Part shown: positions 53,355-63,771 of the stretch, piece by piece
Position numbering within the stretch: the first letter of the stretch is position 1
How the letters are laid out: every line of letters starts with the position of its first letter
Source of the DNA: Petrosia ficiformis
Lineage: Eukaryota > Porifera > Demospongiae > Haplosclerida > Petrosiidae
DNA length: 64,000 nucleotides
NCBI GenBank assembly: GCA_947044365.1
Contig: OX345641.1
Location: forward strand, 1,037,960-1,101,959
Direction: 5' to 3'
Position numbers and translations under genes: made by a program
The notes under the pieces: model-generated
Database searches by the model: none
What the model saw: only the letters and a program-made list of their open reading frames with translations
Told to the model about the DNA's origin: nothing

Positions 53355-56300
53355 GTACATACATACACATACATACATACATACATACATACATACATAA
53401 ATACATACATTAAAATATTATACTAATATTATACTCTATACATAATAATATACAAACTATATTACATAAAAAAACATAATATTAACAAGTAACCCATGGC
53501 AACTATCAAATGAGTCATTATTAATAAATACTACATGACGTCAAATTGGTCATTCATTTTACAATAAGCTCATAGTGTTGCCATGGATGTATTAAACAAT
53601 TATATATTCAGTTGCTATAGAAACCAAGACAGTTCCTACTTGACACTACATATATGTTAATGCTATCATCAAAGAAGAGTAGATAATCAAAATAATAACT
53701 ATAATAGGCTGTTGTTGTGATTCAGGCATGAGAAAGTCAGCCATTACTGAATGATGAAAACTACAAAGCAATTGTAGGGATACTTGTTTCTCTATACTAT
53801 TTATCTTATTTTCTGGGCAATCCATTTCCAGTATTGTGCAGTGTGTATGTACACCAGAGTTTTTGATAAGTTTTGAAGCATGGGCCAAATTGGCTCAATA
53901 ATGGTTAGTACAATGTATGTGCACCATAGGAAATAAATCTTGAGCCAATTAACAAAGAGTTAATGCTGTTAGTGACAATATAATCATAATTAACTGTACC
54001 ACTGGCCCAAAGAGAGAACTGTGCAGTGCCAAATAAGAAGCTCTTTGAGGCCAATGGTGAGCCATATGAGCTTATCAAAAACACTGATGTACACATGTAT
54101 GCAGGCTAATGGAAATAATTTAATTACATATGTAGGTGTACAACAATTACTACTCCTCTCACACTATTAAAATTCCTACACTTAAATACAAGAACTAATT
54201 ATCGTATTTGTACAACAAGTTATGCAAGAATCTCTTCATTACTGTTGCTATGGAAACTAAGAACCAATCATATACATTGTTTAATAGGAACCCTTATAGC
54301 TTCCCAATGTTTCTAGTGATTATTGTTGCAATCGAAACTTAAATACTAGAACTAATTATCGTATTTACACAACAAGTTATACAGGAATCTCTTACAATAT
54401 CATTACTATTGCTATGGAAACAAAGAAATAATTGTTTCGTAGGAACTAGGAACCCTTATAGCTTCCTACTGTTTCTAGTGATTACTGTTGCAAACGAAAC
54501 TTAAATACTAGAACTAATTATCGTATTTACACAACAAGTTATACAGGAATCTCTTACAATATAATTACTATTGCTATGTTAACTAGAAAACAATCACATT
54601 GTGTCGTAGGAACTAGGAACCCTTATAGCTTCCTACTGTTTCTAGTGATTACTGTTGCAATCGAAACTTAAATACTAGAACTAATTATCGTATTTGCACA
54701 ACATGAAATATTTAGTTATAGCATTACTGTTATGATGGAAATTAACAACCAATCATCTATCGGCCTGTTAATAGTATGAACTATGGAACTATGGAACTAT
54801 GGAAACTAAGAACCAATCTGTACAGTAGGAGCTCCTATAACTATATCTTTACTGTTGCTATGAAAACTAAGAACCAATCATATACACTGTAGAGTAGGAG
54901 CTCCTATAATTATATCGTTACTGTTGCTATGAAAACTACATGTAAGAACCAATCATATACACTGTAGAGTAGGAGCTCCTATAATTATATCGTTACTGTT
55001 GCTATGGAAACTACATGTAAGAACCAATCATATACACTGTAGAGTAGGAGCTCCTATAATTATATCGTTACTGTTGCTATGGACACTAAGAGCCAACCAT
55101 ATACACTGTACAGTAGGAGCTCCTATAATTATATCATTACTGTTGCTATGGAAACTAAAAACCAACCACATACACTGTAGAGTAGGAGCTCCTATAATTA
55201 TATCGTTACTGTTGCTATGAAAACTATATGTAAGAACCAATCATATACACTGTAGAGTAGGAGCTCCTATAATTATATCGTTACTGTTGCTATGGAAACT
55301 AAAAACCAACCACATACACTGTAGAGTAGGAGCTCCTATAATTATATCGTTACTGTTGCTATGGAAACTAAGAGCCAATCATATACACTGTACAGTAGGA
55401 GCTCCTATAATTATATCATTACTGTTGCTATGGAAACTAAAAACCAACCACATACACTGTAGAGTAGGAGCTCCTATAATTATATCGTTACTGTTGCTAT
55501 GAAAACTACATGTAAGAACCAATCATTAACACTGTAGAGTAGGAACTCCTATAATTATATCGTTACTGTTGCTATGGAAACTAAGAGCCAATCATATACA
55601 CTATACAATAGGAGCTCCTATAATTATATCATAACTGTTGCTATGGAAACTAAGAACCAATCATATACACTGTAGAGTAGGAGTTCTTATTGCTGCTATG
55701 GAAAATCATTTACAAATGTATTTATTTTTAATGGGTTATGAACCAATCATATACACTGTATATAGTAGGAGCTCCTATAATTTCATCGTTACTGTTGCTA
55801 TGGAAACTAAGAACCAATCATCTTACCTGTGCTACAAACTCTTGATCATTTACAGCACTAATATCTAGACCTGTTAATCTGTTGAATAGCTCATGAGAAT
55901 TAGGTACATCTCCCACATTCTTCTGAGAGAAGAACGTAGACACATTTCGACAGTCACGTAAGAGGAGCTCCAGGCCATATGGATTGGATGGTTCAACAGA
56001 TTGACTAACATCAATAAAATAGACACGCCCCTCAAACCATAACATGTTATATTCACTAAGATCAGCATGCACTAAATGACAATCTCTATACATTCTCTCC
56101 ATTGCCTAAGAGGATAGATGAATGGATGGATGTATGAATGAATGGATGGATAAACAGATGGATTAATGAATGGCTAAATGAAAATCTCTACGAGATATGG
56201 GTGGATGGATAAATGGATGCATGAATGGATAAATAGATGGATAGATGAATGGATAAATAGATGGATGGATGGATGAATTAATAAATAAATGGATGGATGA

Positions 56301-59300
56301 ATGGATGAATGGATAAATGGATGGATAGATGGATGGATGGATGAAAGGGTGGATGGATGAATGGATGAAAGGGTGGGTGGATGGATGGATGAATGGATGG
56401 ATAAATAGTTGGATGGATGGATGGGTGGATGGATTGATAAATAGATAGATAGATGGATGGATGGATGGATAAATAGATGTACATGTACCTGTATACATTG
56501 ATGATAAGCACTCTTCCATTGATCAGATGAGAGATGGACATCTTTGAGTTTAGGTGCTGGATGTTGATCCTTACCGATGAAACTCATAATAAGGACATGT
56601 TTACGAAGTAGCACTACTTCAGGACATGGGATACCTCCGCTGTGTAATCTGAGGAATACACACATGTACATACATGTAGATGATAAAGAGATGAACAACT
56701 TGCTATAAATAGACCAAAAATGGATAGAAGAATGAATTGATGGATAGATGGAATAGATGAATGAATTATGATACTCACCTCTTCAAGTTATGCATTTCTT
56801 TCTCTGCCCACATACGCACAATCTTTCTGGGATTTTGTTTGTTAAATCTATTCTTAAATCTATAATCATCTTTGATGTACTTGTCACGTCTGAAAAACTC
56901 GTTTAGTGTGGTTTTGAAAACCTTAATGGCACATTCCGATGGTATTACATGCCCATCCTCGGATCTACATTTAGAAATAAGTATGAATACATGTACATAA
57001 TAGTTACATACATGTACATGTATGTCTATCTATAGGTACATGTAGTTAGGTACATGTCTACATCCATCCATCCATCCATCCATTACATATAAATCTACAT
57101 GTACATGTACATGGGTTCAAATCCCACCTGAGGCAACTCATTTTCATTTGTCTCAGGTGTCTTTCTTTCTTTCTTTCCATCTCAAGTGTTATTGTGTACA
57201 TAATAGTTATACCGTATAGCCGGAAATATTGACAAGAATTATGCTTGGCGATTCACTCAAAAAAGGCAATTGGCTGTATCTAATATCGGCGATTTCTTCA
57301 CTTTTTCCTCCAAAGTAAGTCCAGGCAAACCAGATTGAGAGGATTTTTTTCCACTTTTTTGAAGTAACGCAACATTCTTCACTCATATAACGTGTTACAG
57401 TACCGTAGTATGCTTGTTACAGAAATTTAAACATTTGCGAGCTTTTTTTTTTGGCTATGTTACAGCTAATCGCCAATTCGCTAATATTTGTTCCTCGTCA
57501 ATATTTCCGGCTATACGGTATCAATCTATAGATACATGTCTACATCCATCCATCCGCCTGTCCGTCCATCAATCCATCCATCCATCCATCCATTAAATAG
57601 GTGATTAGGTAGTCACAGACAACAATCGCTGACTCATATTTTCATAATCGCCCATCTTTGCGAATACATGTATATAGGAGTTTTTGATGATTTGATACAT
57701 GGGCGCAAGTGTGTGCACCATTGGGAATACATCTTGAGCCAGTTAACAAACAGTTAATGCTGTTAGTGAAAATATTAACTGTGCCACTGGCCCACAGAGA
57801 GAACAGTGCAGTGCCAAATAAGAAGCTCTTTGGGTCAATGGTGCGCCATATAAGCTTACCAAAAACACTGATGTATCTCTATCTACACATCTAAAGGCAA
57901 ATTGTGTGTATCTATGCATCTTACTATTTATCTACTATCTACATGTATCTATCAATTTATTTGTCATTCTATTTTAAACTTACTCTCCTCCTAAAGCATG
58001 ATACACAGCAGATTCTTTCCCAGTACTGACACAACCATTAATCTCTGTCAATGTACCATTATCAACCATTTTAAACAACATTAATCTAGTCTTGGGATCA
58101 AGAGCGTGTTCCTGGGTTGAGTGCTCTTTCTTCTCGTGGAGTTTCTGAGAGTATTTTTGCTCTTTTAGTGAGTGTTCTTTGAGAGTATTGAAGACTGAAT
58201 TTGAGAGTCGCAAGTCGTGATCTGTACGATCTATATCACCAACTGGAAAATCAGGTGGAAACTAATGATGAAGGAAATCATAATGAATAATTAATAGATA
58301 ATTAATAATAACGAATAATTAATAAGCAATTAATGAATAATTAAACCTTTAAACCCCATAAGCGCATTATTGCGGAATTAATTAGTGTCACAACATTACC
58401 ATAAGCGCATATTTGCGTAATTATACCACACCTCGCATTTGCGCGCGCACTACAGAGGTCTTTCGATATTTTTCGACCAAACTTTTACACAAGGTAGTCT
58501 ACTAAATTTGCTACAAGACAGTGCAAATATCGAAGCTATAAGTTGAGGGATTCCAAAGTTATAAGCGGAAGAATTGACGAAGACGCTAAGTGTGGGCGTT
58601 GCCACAGACAACAGAACTTTCAAACGCTCGCCATAATACTTTCTTGTTGCTAACGAAGCATGATTTTGGTATCTATGGCTTTCTTAGAAGGGCTTCTGAT
58701 AAACTAAGTAAGTTAAAACACAATCTTGTTCAAAATGTGGAACATATACAGGCCAGTATACAAGTGGGCGTTACCCACAGACTGCTAAACTTTGAACACT
58801 CGCCTTACTGTTTTCCTGGTGATGATGAAGAATAAATTTTGCATCTATAGATTTCTTAATACCTCTTCTCTGCAGCAAGGTAAGGTAGAATTCTGAGTCT
58901 TATAAAATTTGAGTTATAGAAGCTGTAAATGTGAGTTATTAGACACTCCGCCTACACATTTTAAAAATAATTAAATTTGGTGATATAAACAAAAACGCCC
59001 AGTTTAATTATGGGGTTTAAAAGGTTAATAATACATGTGCAATAATGACTTATACAGAAGATCATATCTACTGCGTGATTGAAAATAAATCATAACGAAA
59101 TTTTATCATTATCCCAATAATGACTTTTAATTACATGTAATAACGAATCCAGATTTCTAACCAAACTTATTGCTGATCATGTGACCTGTGGCCAATCAGA
59201 GTGCAGATAATGTGTCACATGATTCATCATTAAATCACTTATTACACACTTTTGCGTGCAATAAGTTAGTTAATGCACACTTTGCTCACCTCTACTAATG

Positions 59301-61911
59301 AAGCAGCTCCAACAACAGTGGTAGTTTACCAGATCGTCAATAAATCACTTGTACGTATAACACACTTGACAGTGCATTGTGTGTTTCGATGTAGCACATG
59401 GGCAGTCAATAAAGGTCTCTTTTACATAAAGCACTCGCCTTCGGCTTGTGCATAATGTAAACTCAACCTTTATTGACACGCCCTCGTGCTACATTAAAAC
59501 ACGTAATCACTGCAAAGTGTGTTCCAACTATTACTTGTATCAACATGCAACAACATTTGCCTTCTGGTCTGCCAGGAGTAACCACACCCACTCACATCCA
59601 TATGAATTACGTAATATCACACTTACTCTTTCCATGTTCTGTACATTCCTTCGTCCACATATCACGGCATCATGTTTGGTGGGCTGACCAGGAGACACAC
59701 CTTTCCTACGTCCACTTTTAAGAGGGCTTGTTCTTGGTCTATATTCTATATGGAAAGAATTAATTACAGTCAATAATATGCGAGACATTCATAATCACAT
59801 GAAAAGGGTTATACGCTATAGTTATAGAATACACACGAGGTCTATAATCCCTAGCAACAAGGGTGGCACACCCGAGTGGATGGGGATTATATTTTAGTAA
59901 TAGACCACCTGCACATTCTATAACTGATTTATAGCCACCTACTTCAGTTCAAACACTCGCCTTGCTACTTTCCCGCAACTAATGAAGAATAATGTTGATA
60001 TGTATATGGGTTTCTTACAAGTTCTTCTATACATTCAAACAAGTTAGAAGTCTGTGCTGTTAAAAATATGGAAGTTATGAAGCTTAGCCAGAGTGTGGGC
60101 ATTGGCCTGGACGTTTCATACACTCACCTTGGTGTCTTTCTTCAACTAACAAAGCATTAATTTCACATCTGTAGCTTTCTTAACACTTCACCTCTCCAGT
60201 AAATGAAATTAGAATCTTGAATGTTGTAAAATGCAAGAGTTATCGAGCTAAGAACACAGCTGTTCCTGTAACACCCTGCCCACAAAATTTTCTAATTTAC
60301 GCATGTGCGATCCTATTACCTTGGTAACAGTGTCTGCGAAACTAGGAAGTTATAAACTGCTCTATAACTTCCAATATGTGAAATATAACACATAGCAACA
60401 TGGTAACAGGCTATTAACTTACAAACTAACATAGTTATACACACCGACTGGCACACACACATACAAAGAGTGACTCACACTGATTGACACAAACAGTGAA
60501 AACACACACACACACACACACACATCTTACTTTCCAAGTCCTCTTTATCATCTTCCTCTATATCTTGTTCCTCTTCGTCATCTTCATAGTCATTCAGATA
60601 TGAGTTTGGTAGTGAGCGATAGTTTTCAAATGATATTTTCACTACAAATAATTGAATAAAGATTACATAGAGTTACATGTACATGGTACAAGTATAGTAC
60701 ATGTACGTACATGTACAGTACATGTACACATGTACATGTGACTGGCTCTCAGAAAATTGGTACACATTATTATTCAATTCATGAGACAAGTTGCAACACT
60801 GTCTCTATGTTCTTTACCATTATACATGTAGTTATTAATAGTTATTAATACATGTGTACATGTACATAGCACTAGTTCATGTACATGTACATACATGTAC
60901 ACGTACACACAGTACGTTTGTTATGTTTGTTAAAATAAAGTTCCTCTACATTTAGTTGTCTATTTATGTTCTTCATCATTATATAAATGTAGTTATTAAT
61001 ACATACGTATTTTGTATATACATGTATGTACATGTACATATACATGTACATATGTATATGTACATGTACATATACATATGTATATGTACATGTACATATA
61101 CATATGTACATGTACACACAATACCTTTATTATGTTTGTTAAACTGTCTATCATTTACATTCAATTGTCTGCATGTTTTACCATAATGTACATGTAGTTT
61201 AGTTCATGTACATAGCACAAGTCTATGTACATGTACATATAGATATATACATGTACACACAATACCTTTATTATGTTTGTTAAAATGTCGTTCCTCTACA
61301 TTTAACTGCCTATCATGTTCTCTGTCATATTCAAGTTGTAACATTTGTGCCAATAAAAGATCATTAGAGGTAGTATCTTCCTGTACCATAGTGGGTGTGG
61401 TCATTGAAGTCATGTGACTATCAAACTCCAATCTAAATGGGAAATTTAACATACATGTATGTACATGTACTGATGGATAGACATACATGTACATGTACCA
61501 GTACATACAAAAATATATAGTGAGATAAGCTACAGTATATAGTGTATTATAATACCACACCCATTAAAAGTAGAAGTAAAGGTTTAAAATCTAATCCTCC
61601 TCCATCCCACACTAAAACTCCCTGCCTTTCTGATCGATGTCATTGTAGGCTTACTCCCTGACTTTTTAATATCTATTTTGCCAACCCCATGGTAACTATT
61701 GGCTAGTCTAGCGACTATATAAATAGATATAAAAAGACATAGAATACACATACTTTAATTGTCTTTCCTCCTCCTCTTGCATGGTTTTGGCGAGCTCTTC
61801 GTCCATTACAGCTGATAGTGAACATGGATTAGGGACATGTTGAGGAGATCCCCAAGGACTCCTTTTCATAGGTGACTCCTGTGGAGATAGTGTCTTGATT
61901 GGCGCTTCCAT
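50348..61911 (-). CDS. RIOK3: Serine/threonine-protein kinase RIO3
   Basis: Nine exons, in transcript order: 61754-61911, 61266-61432, 60531-60641, 59627-59745, 57984-58261, 56779-56964, 56489-56648, 55827-56105, 50348-50569. All junctions are GT-AG and phases match, giving 559 residues (human RIOK3 has 519). The N-terminal part has the RIOK3-specific blocks SCSLADVM-like ([16 protein letters not shown]) and [16 protein letters not shown]. Next come [20 protein letters not shown] and the nucleotide-binding [11 protein letters not shown]. The ATP-anchoring lysine is in ECAIKVFK (about 292), the catalytic loop is [11 protein letters not shown] (Asp about 408, Asn about 413), and the metal-binding IDVSQSVEP has Asp at about 425. 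RIOK3 is an atypical cytosolic kinase tied to 40S ribosome maturation and innate signalling in vertebrates. The tail is acidic. It is head to head with EMC2. Confidence 0.95.
50765..51600. repeat. (AGTAC)n pentanucleotide satellite
   Basis: About 840 bp of the 5-bp unit AGTAC with scattered variants, in RIOK3 intron 8. Both strands stay open over long stretches, giving Tyr/Ser/Val/Gln or Leu/Tyr/Cys peptides that are artefacts. Confidence 0.97.
52430..53405. repeat. (ACAT)n microsatellite, about 1 kb
   Basis: ACAT/ATAT repeat with higher-order structure. A block with 'catacattgtatatacataa' recurs near 52905 and 53148, so about 240 bp was duplicated. Many long frames on both strands are artefacts. 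Confidence 0.97.
53848..54093 (+). mobile_element. MITE-B copy
   Basis: Termini TGTACACCAGAGTTTTTGAT and the reverse complement at the right ('atcaaaaacactgatgtaca'). The interior is as at 32308, within RIOK3 intron 8. Confidence 0.8.
54170..55822. repeat. 69-75 bp minisatellite reaching a RIOK3 splice donor
   Basis: The main unit contains 'ggagctcctataattatatc', 'gttactgttgctatggaaac' and 'aaccaatcatatacactgta'. It is 69 bp, or 75 bp with an 'acatgt' insertion, and is repeated about 14 times from 54830. Longer, older units (about 140 bp) fill 54170-54760. The last copy ends 4 bp before the donor of RIOK3 exon 8. Confidence 0.95.
55827..56105 (-). CDS. RIOK3: RIOK3 exon 8 (catalytic loop)
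   Basis: It encodes [20 protein letters not shown] and the IDVSQSVEP motif, then [13 protein letters not shown]. It contains both catalytic Asp residues. Confidence 0.95.
56110..56480. repeat. (GGAT)n / (GGATGAAT)n microsatellite
   Basis: Fills RIOK3 intron 7 right up to both neighbouring exons. The Ser/Ile/His/Pro frames on the minus strand are repeat artefacts, although one is fused in frame with exon 7. Confidence 0.95.
56489..56648 (-). CDS. RIOK3: RIOK3 exon 7
   Basis: It encodes [37 protein letters not shown] and the helix up to HQCIQ, the RIO-domain hinge region. Confidence 0.95.
56779..56964 (-). CDS. RIOK3: RIOK3 exon 6
   Basis: It encodes [20 protein letters not shown], with the ATP-anchoring Lys, then [18 protein letters not shown] and [17 protein letters not shown]. 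Acceptor 'aaatgtag', donor 'agag|gtgagt'. Confidence 0.95.
57111..57178 (+). mobile_element. SINE fragment (B box, body and TTTC tail)
   Basis: 'gggttcaaatcccacctgag', 'gcaactcattttcatttgtc' and 'tcaggtgtctttctttcttt' match the SINE at 11993-12255. The A-box half is missing. Confidence 0.75.
57211..57519. mobile_element. MITE with ACCGTATAGCCGG termini
   Basis: 309 bp. The left end ACCGTATAGCCGGAAATATT and the right end AATATTTCCGGCTATACGGT are perfect reverse complements for at least 20 bp; subterminal GGCGATT/AATCGCC are also opposed. The flanks suggest a 2-bp AT or TA duplication. It sits in RIOK3 intron 5. Confidence 0.85.
57669..57876 (+). mobile_element. MITE-B copy, eroded ends
   Basis: Interior 'accattgggaatacatcttg', 'ccactggcccacagagagaa' and 'aagaagctctttgggtcaat' as in the other copies. 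The terminal repeats have decayed. Confidence 0.75.
57984..58261 (-). CDS. RIOK3: RIOK3 exon 5
   Basis: It encodes [40 protein letters not shown] and [16 protein letters not shown], which is the start of the RIO domain and its nucleotide-binding loop. Confidence 0.95.
58345..59024. mobile_element. piggyBac-type non-autonomous element (TTAA-flanked)
   Basis: 680 bp flanked by TTAA (58341-58344 and 59025-59028). Ends ACCTTTAAACCCCATAA and, inverted, CCTTTTAAACCCCATAA. Near the left end 'ccataagcgcat' occurs twice (58355 and 58400 approximately), in a GC-rich patch with 'gcgcgcgc'. TTAA target sites and CC(C)TTT-like termini are typical of piggyBac-class elements. Part of the interior resembles 59940-60250. 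No transposase is present. Confidence 0.75.
59165..59535 (+). mobile_element. MITE-C copy 2
   Basis: 'tgctgatcatgtgacctgtg' to 'gtgttccaactattac', with the hairpin centred on 'ctcgccttcggcttgtgc'. About 330 bp is shared with 21651-22000. It ends just short of RIOK3 exon 4. Confidence 0.75.
59627..59745 (-). CDS. RIOK3: RIOK3 exon 4
   Basis: It encodes [15 protein letters not shown] and [19 protein letters not shown], matching the KHDEVVCGRKN block of RIOK3. Confidence 0.92.
59820..60390. repeat. Dispersed repeat in RIOK3 intron 3
   Basis: Contains 'ttataaactgctctataact' and 'aacacatagcaac', whose reverse complement appears near 39160-39215. It also has 'caaacactcgccttgctact', related to the piggyBac-type element interior. 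Boundaries unclear. Confidence 0.5.
60531..60641 (-). CDS. RIOK3: RIOK3 exon 3 (acidic)
   Basis: It encodes [20 protein letters not shown] and a run of Asp/Glu, matching the VSISFENYRKVHPYEDSDSSEDE region of vertebrate RIOK3. Confidence 0.9.
60905..61175 (-). repeat. Two decayed tandem copies of the RIOK3 exon 2 end
   Basis: The segment coding [16 protein letters not shown] plus the following donor and 'tgtgtacatgtacat' intron sequence recurs at about 61115-61170 ([11 protein letters not shown]) and 60905-60965 ([16 protein letters not shown]), downstream of the real exon. In the last copy the donor GGTATTG reads CGTACTG, which removes the GT. Surrounding sequence is TACATGTA repeat. Confidence 0.75.
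61266..61432 (-). CDS. RIOK3: RIOK3 exon 2
   Basis: Acceptor 'catttag', donor 'aaag|gtattg'. It encodes [40 protein letters not shown] and the NKHNKG end. Confidence 0.92.
61754..61911 (-). CDS. RIOK3: RIOK3 exon 1 (start codon)
   Basis: ATG at 61911. It encodes [20 protein letters not shown] and [20 protein letters not shown], aligning with CSLADVMSEQLAKELQLEEE of vertebrate RIOK3, so the start is well supported. Confidence 0.92.
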
Positions 61912-62178
61912 TGTTCAAAGATCACGTGATTGACTGAAGAAAAGGAACAAGTTATGAACTGAATCTAGAATGTCTACTTCTACTCACTGAAAACTAGGAT
62001 TGATCTGCTTTGACTTCTTTCTGATTTACTGTTGCGCCAATGAGGGTATGAAGATGGCTTTTATACCCTCAATAAAGATGATACAGCTCCCTCTTTCCAC
62101 TCACTTGTGCAATGTCGCGCTTTAATTAGAATATATTCATAACTAATTTAAAATTCATTGATTATCAATTAATTTTAA
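61912..62178. promoter_or_regulatory. Bidirectional promoter between RIOK3 and EMC2
   Basis: Only 267 bp separate the two start codons. Seen in it: a CCAAT box (62037-62041), an AAGATGGC YY1-type motif (62051-62058) and a palindromic E-box ATCACGTGAT (61921-61930) close to the RIOK3 ATG. There is no clear TATA box in either direction. CCAAT plus YY1 is common in divergent housekeeping promoters. Confidence 0.65.
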
Positions 62179-62350
62179 ATGGCGTCCTTTGAAGAGGTTG
62201 GTGAGGGATTGGTACCAAAATTCACAGATTGGATGAGTGCTAGAGATACATTAAGAGATATCAGAGAAGAAGGCTTAAGAAAAAGTCACAAAGTAGCAGT
62301 GTTGGGGAAACAGCTGGTGGAGAAATATGCTAGCAAATTAGGAGATGAGG
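62179..62350 (+). CDS. EMC2: EMC2 exon 1
   Basis: Begins MASFEEVGEGLVPKFTDWMS and ends ASKLGDE with one extra base. Donor 'gagg|gtatat'. Confidence 0.92.
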
Positions 62351-63326
62351 GTATATATATACATGTACATGTGTACATGTAACTATGTACATGTACATGT
62401 AATTTTGGCACTTATTCATTTCAGTTTGCTTTTTGGGAATTAACATAATGGACCTACCCCATATGTACTTGGGTGCTGTGCATAGAGGATTGCAGGCACA
62501 TCAGTTGTTTCTTTGATCGATTTAGGATTGATTTTTTAATGAAATTTTATTTTAGTTTGAATATGGCCGATGTCTGGTGGCTTTTATTGGAGAATAGTTG
62601 TTATGGTAATTAGTTGTCGTGGTAATTAGTTTTCATGGTAATTCACTACTTTAATTATGATTGGCATCATAATTATTATTTTTGAGCTCATTATAAATTC
62701 ATAGTTTTTAATTCATCACATTGTATACATAAACTGAGTATAACTTTGAATACTGTACTATGCATAAGATGCTTTATCTGCACGTTTCTATAATAATTTG
62801 TCATGAATTTATAATGAGCTCTTTTTCAATTCAATTTTTTATAATTTATACATAATTTATAGTTTGGGTTGTACACGAACAAGTGATTCCATCAGCACTT
62901 GATATTGGAGATCATCACACTGCTGAAGTAAGTACATGTAATGATGTAATGTACATGTATTTCTAGTATATAATGTTACTACATGTACATATACATACAT
63001 GTACATATATACACACACATATATCCACACAGCCAATTACATATGTACGTACATGTACCATGTACATATATACATACACATATATGCACATATCCAATTA
63101 CATATGTACATACATGTACATACATACACATATATGCATACATCCAATTACATGTGCATGTACATGTACATATATACATACAAACATATATGCATACATC
63201 CAATCCAATTACATACATATGTACGTACATGTACATATACGTACACACATATATGCATATCCACTGACATACTATATACAGTACATACTTACATGTACAT
63301 GTTTCATTTTTCCACTGCCTCAGGTG

Positions 63327-63357
<31 letters not shown>

Positions 63358-63550
63358 ACATCTCCGATAACATCGTGTATACATACAAGTTTATATAGTG
63401 AATCAGTGATATATATAAATGCATGGCTTCATACATGTACATGTACATGTGTATATTTATACAGGCTTGTTATAAAGCTCTTCATCACAAGTTTCCAGGT
63501 AGTACTAGAGTTAAAAGATTAGAAGGACTTCTTCTAGAAGCCAAAGAAGA
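62179..63550 (+). CDS. EMC2: ER membrane protein complex subunit 2, first three exons (runs off the window)
   Basis: Exons 62179-62350, 62863-62927 and 63465-63550 are joined by GT-AG introns in matching phases (107 residues and two bases). EMC2 is the cytosolic TPR scaffold of the ER membrane insertase EMC, about 297 residues in human. The read-out has LVEKYASKLGDEVWVVHEQV (human EYASKLGDDIWIIYEQV), then ALDIGDHHTAE, then KFPGSTRVKRLEGLLLEAKE (human [20 protein letters not shown]). The start codon lies in AAATGGCG, itself a YY1-like word. The rest of the gene (about 190 residues) must lie beyond the right edge. Confidence 0.93.
62863..62927 (+). CDS. EMC2: EMC2 exon 2 (65 bp)
   Basis: Acceptor 'atttatag', donor 'gctgaa|gtaagt'. 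Encodes (V)WVVHEQVIPSALDIGDHHT. Confidence 0.9.
62940..63300. repeat. TACATG-rich minisatellite, about 60 bp units
   Basis: 'ccaattacatatgtac', 'gtacatgtacatatatacat' and 'cacatatatgca' recur about four times in EMC2 intron 2. Overlapping frames are artefacts. Confidence 0.85.
63300..63358 (+). mobile_element. SINE tail fragment
   Basis: 'catttttccactgcctcagg' then 'tgtctttctttctttctttc', as at 12207-12255. It is followed by a diverged version of the 24-bp sequence that flanks the 12-kb SINE. Confidence 0.7.
63465..63550 (+). CDS. EMC2: EMC2 exon 3
   Basis: Acceptor 'atacag', donor 'agaaga|gttagt'. Encodes ACYKALHHKFPGSTRVKRLE and GLLLEAKE. An in-frame read-through of 37 codons past the donor has no EMC2 similarity. 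Confidence 0.9.
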
Positions 63551-63680
63551 GTTAGTACCATGTATAAACATGATATACAATATGAAGGACCTCAGAACCA
63601 TAGTGATACTAACCAAAAATCAACTACTAGAATACAATCCCCTCAGTGGTGCAATATACAATTAAAACTGGATATACTCT

Positions 63681-63771
63681 AGCAGATAAAAGTAAACATA
63701 TATTTCATATTTGGTAGTAGCTAGACTCTAGCTACTACCAAATATGAAATATATGTTTACTTTTATCTGCT
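63681..63771. repeat. Perfect 44-bp inverted repeat with 3-nt loop
   Basis: Arms 63681-63724 and 63728-63771 are exact reverse complements around 'act'. The left arm starts agcagataaaagtaaacata. It lies in EMC2 intron 3, so a primary transcript would fold into a 44-bp duplex. It may be a foldback element or a small-RNA source. Confidence 0.9.

Noticed and set aside
52379..53426. Frames of 194-337 codons rich in Tyr, Ile, Thr, His or Met, Tyr, Val, Cys
   Set aside because: Translations of the ACAT microsatellite on both strands.
56163..56541. Ser-Ile-His-Pro repeat proteins
   Set aside because: GGAT microsatellite in RIOK3 intron 7. One frame is joined to exon 7 only by reading through its donor.
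59273..59788. Short plus-strand genes near RIOK3 exon 4
   Set aside because: They are MITE-C sequence and the antisense of RIOK3 exon 4.
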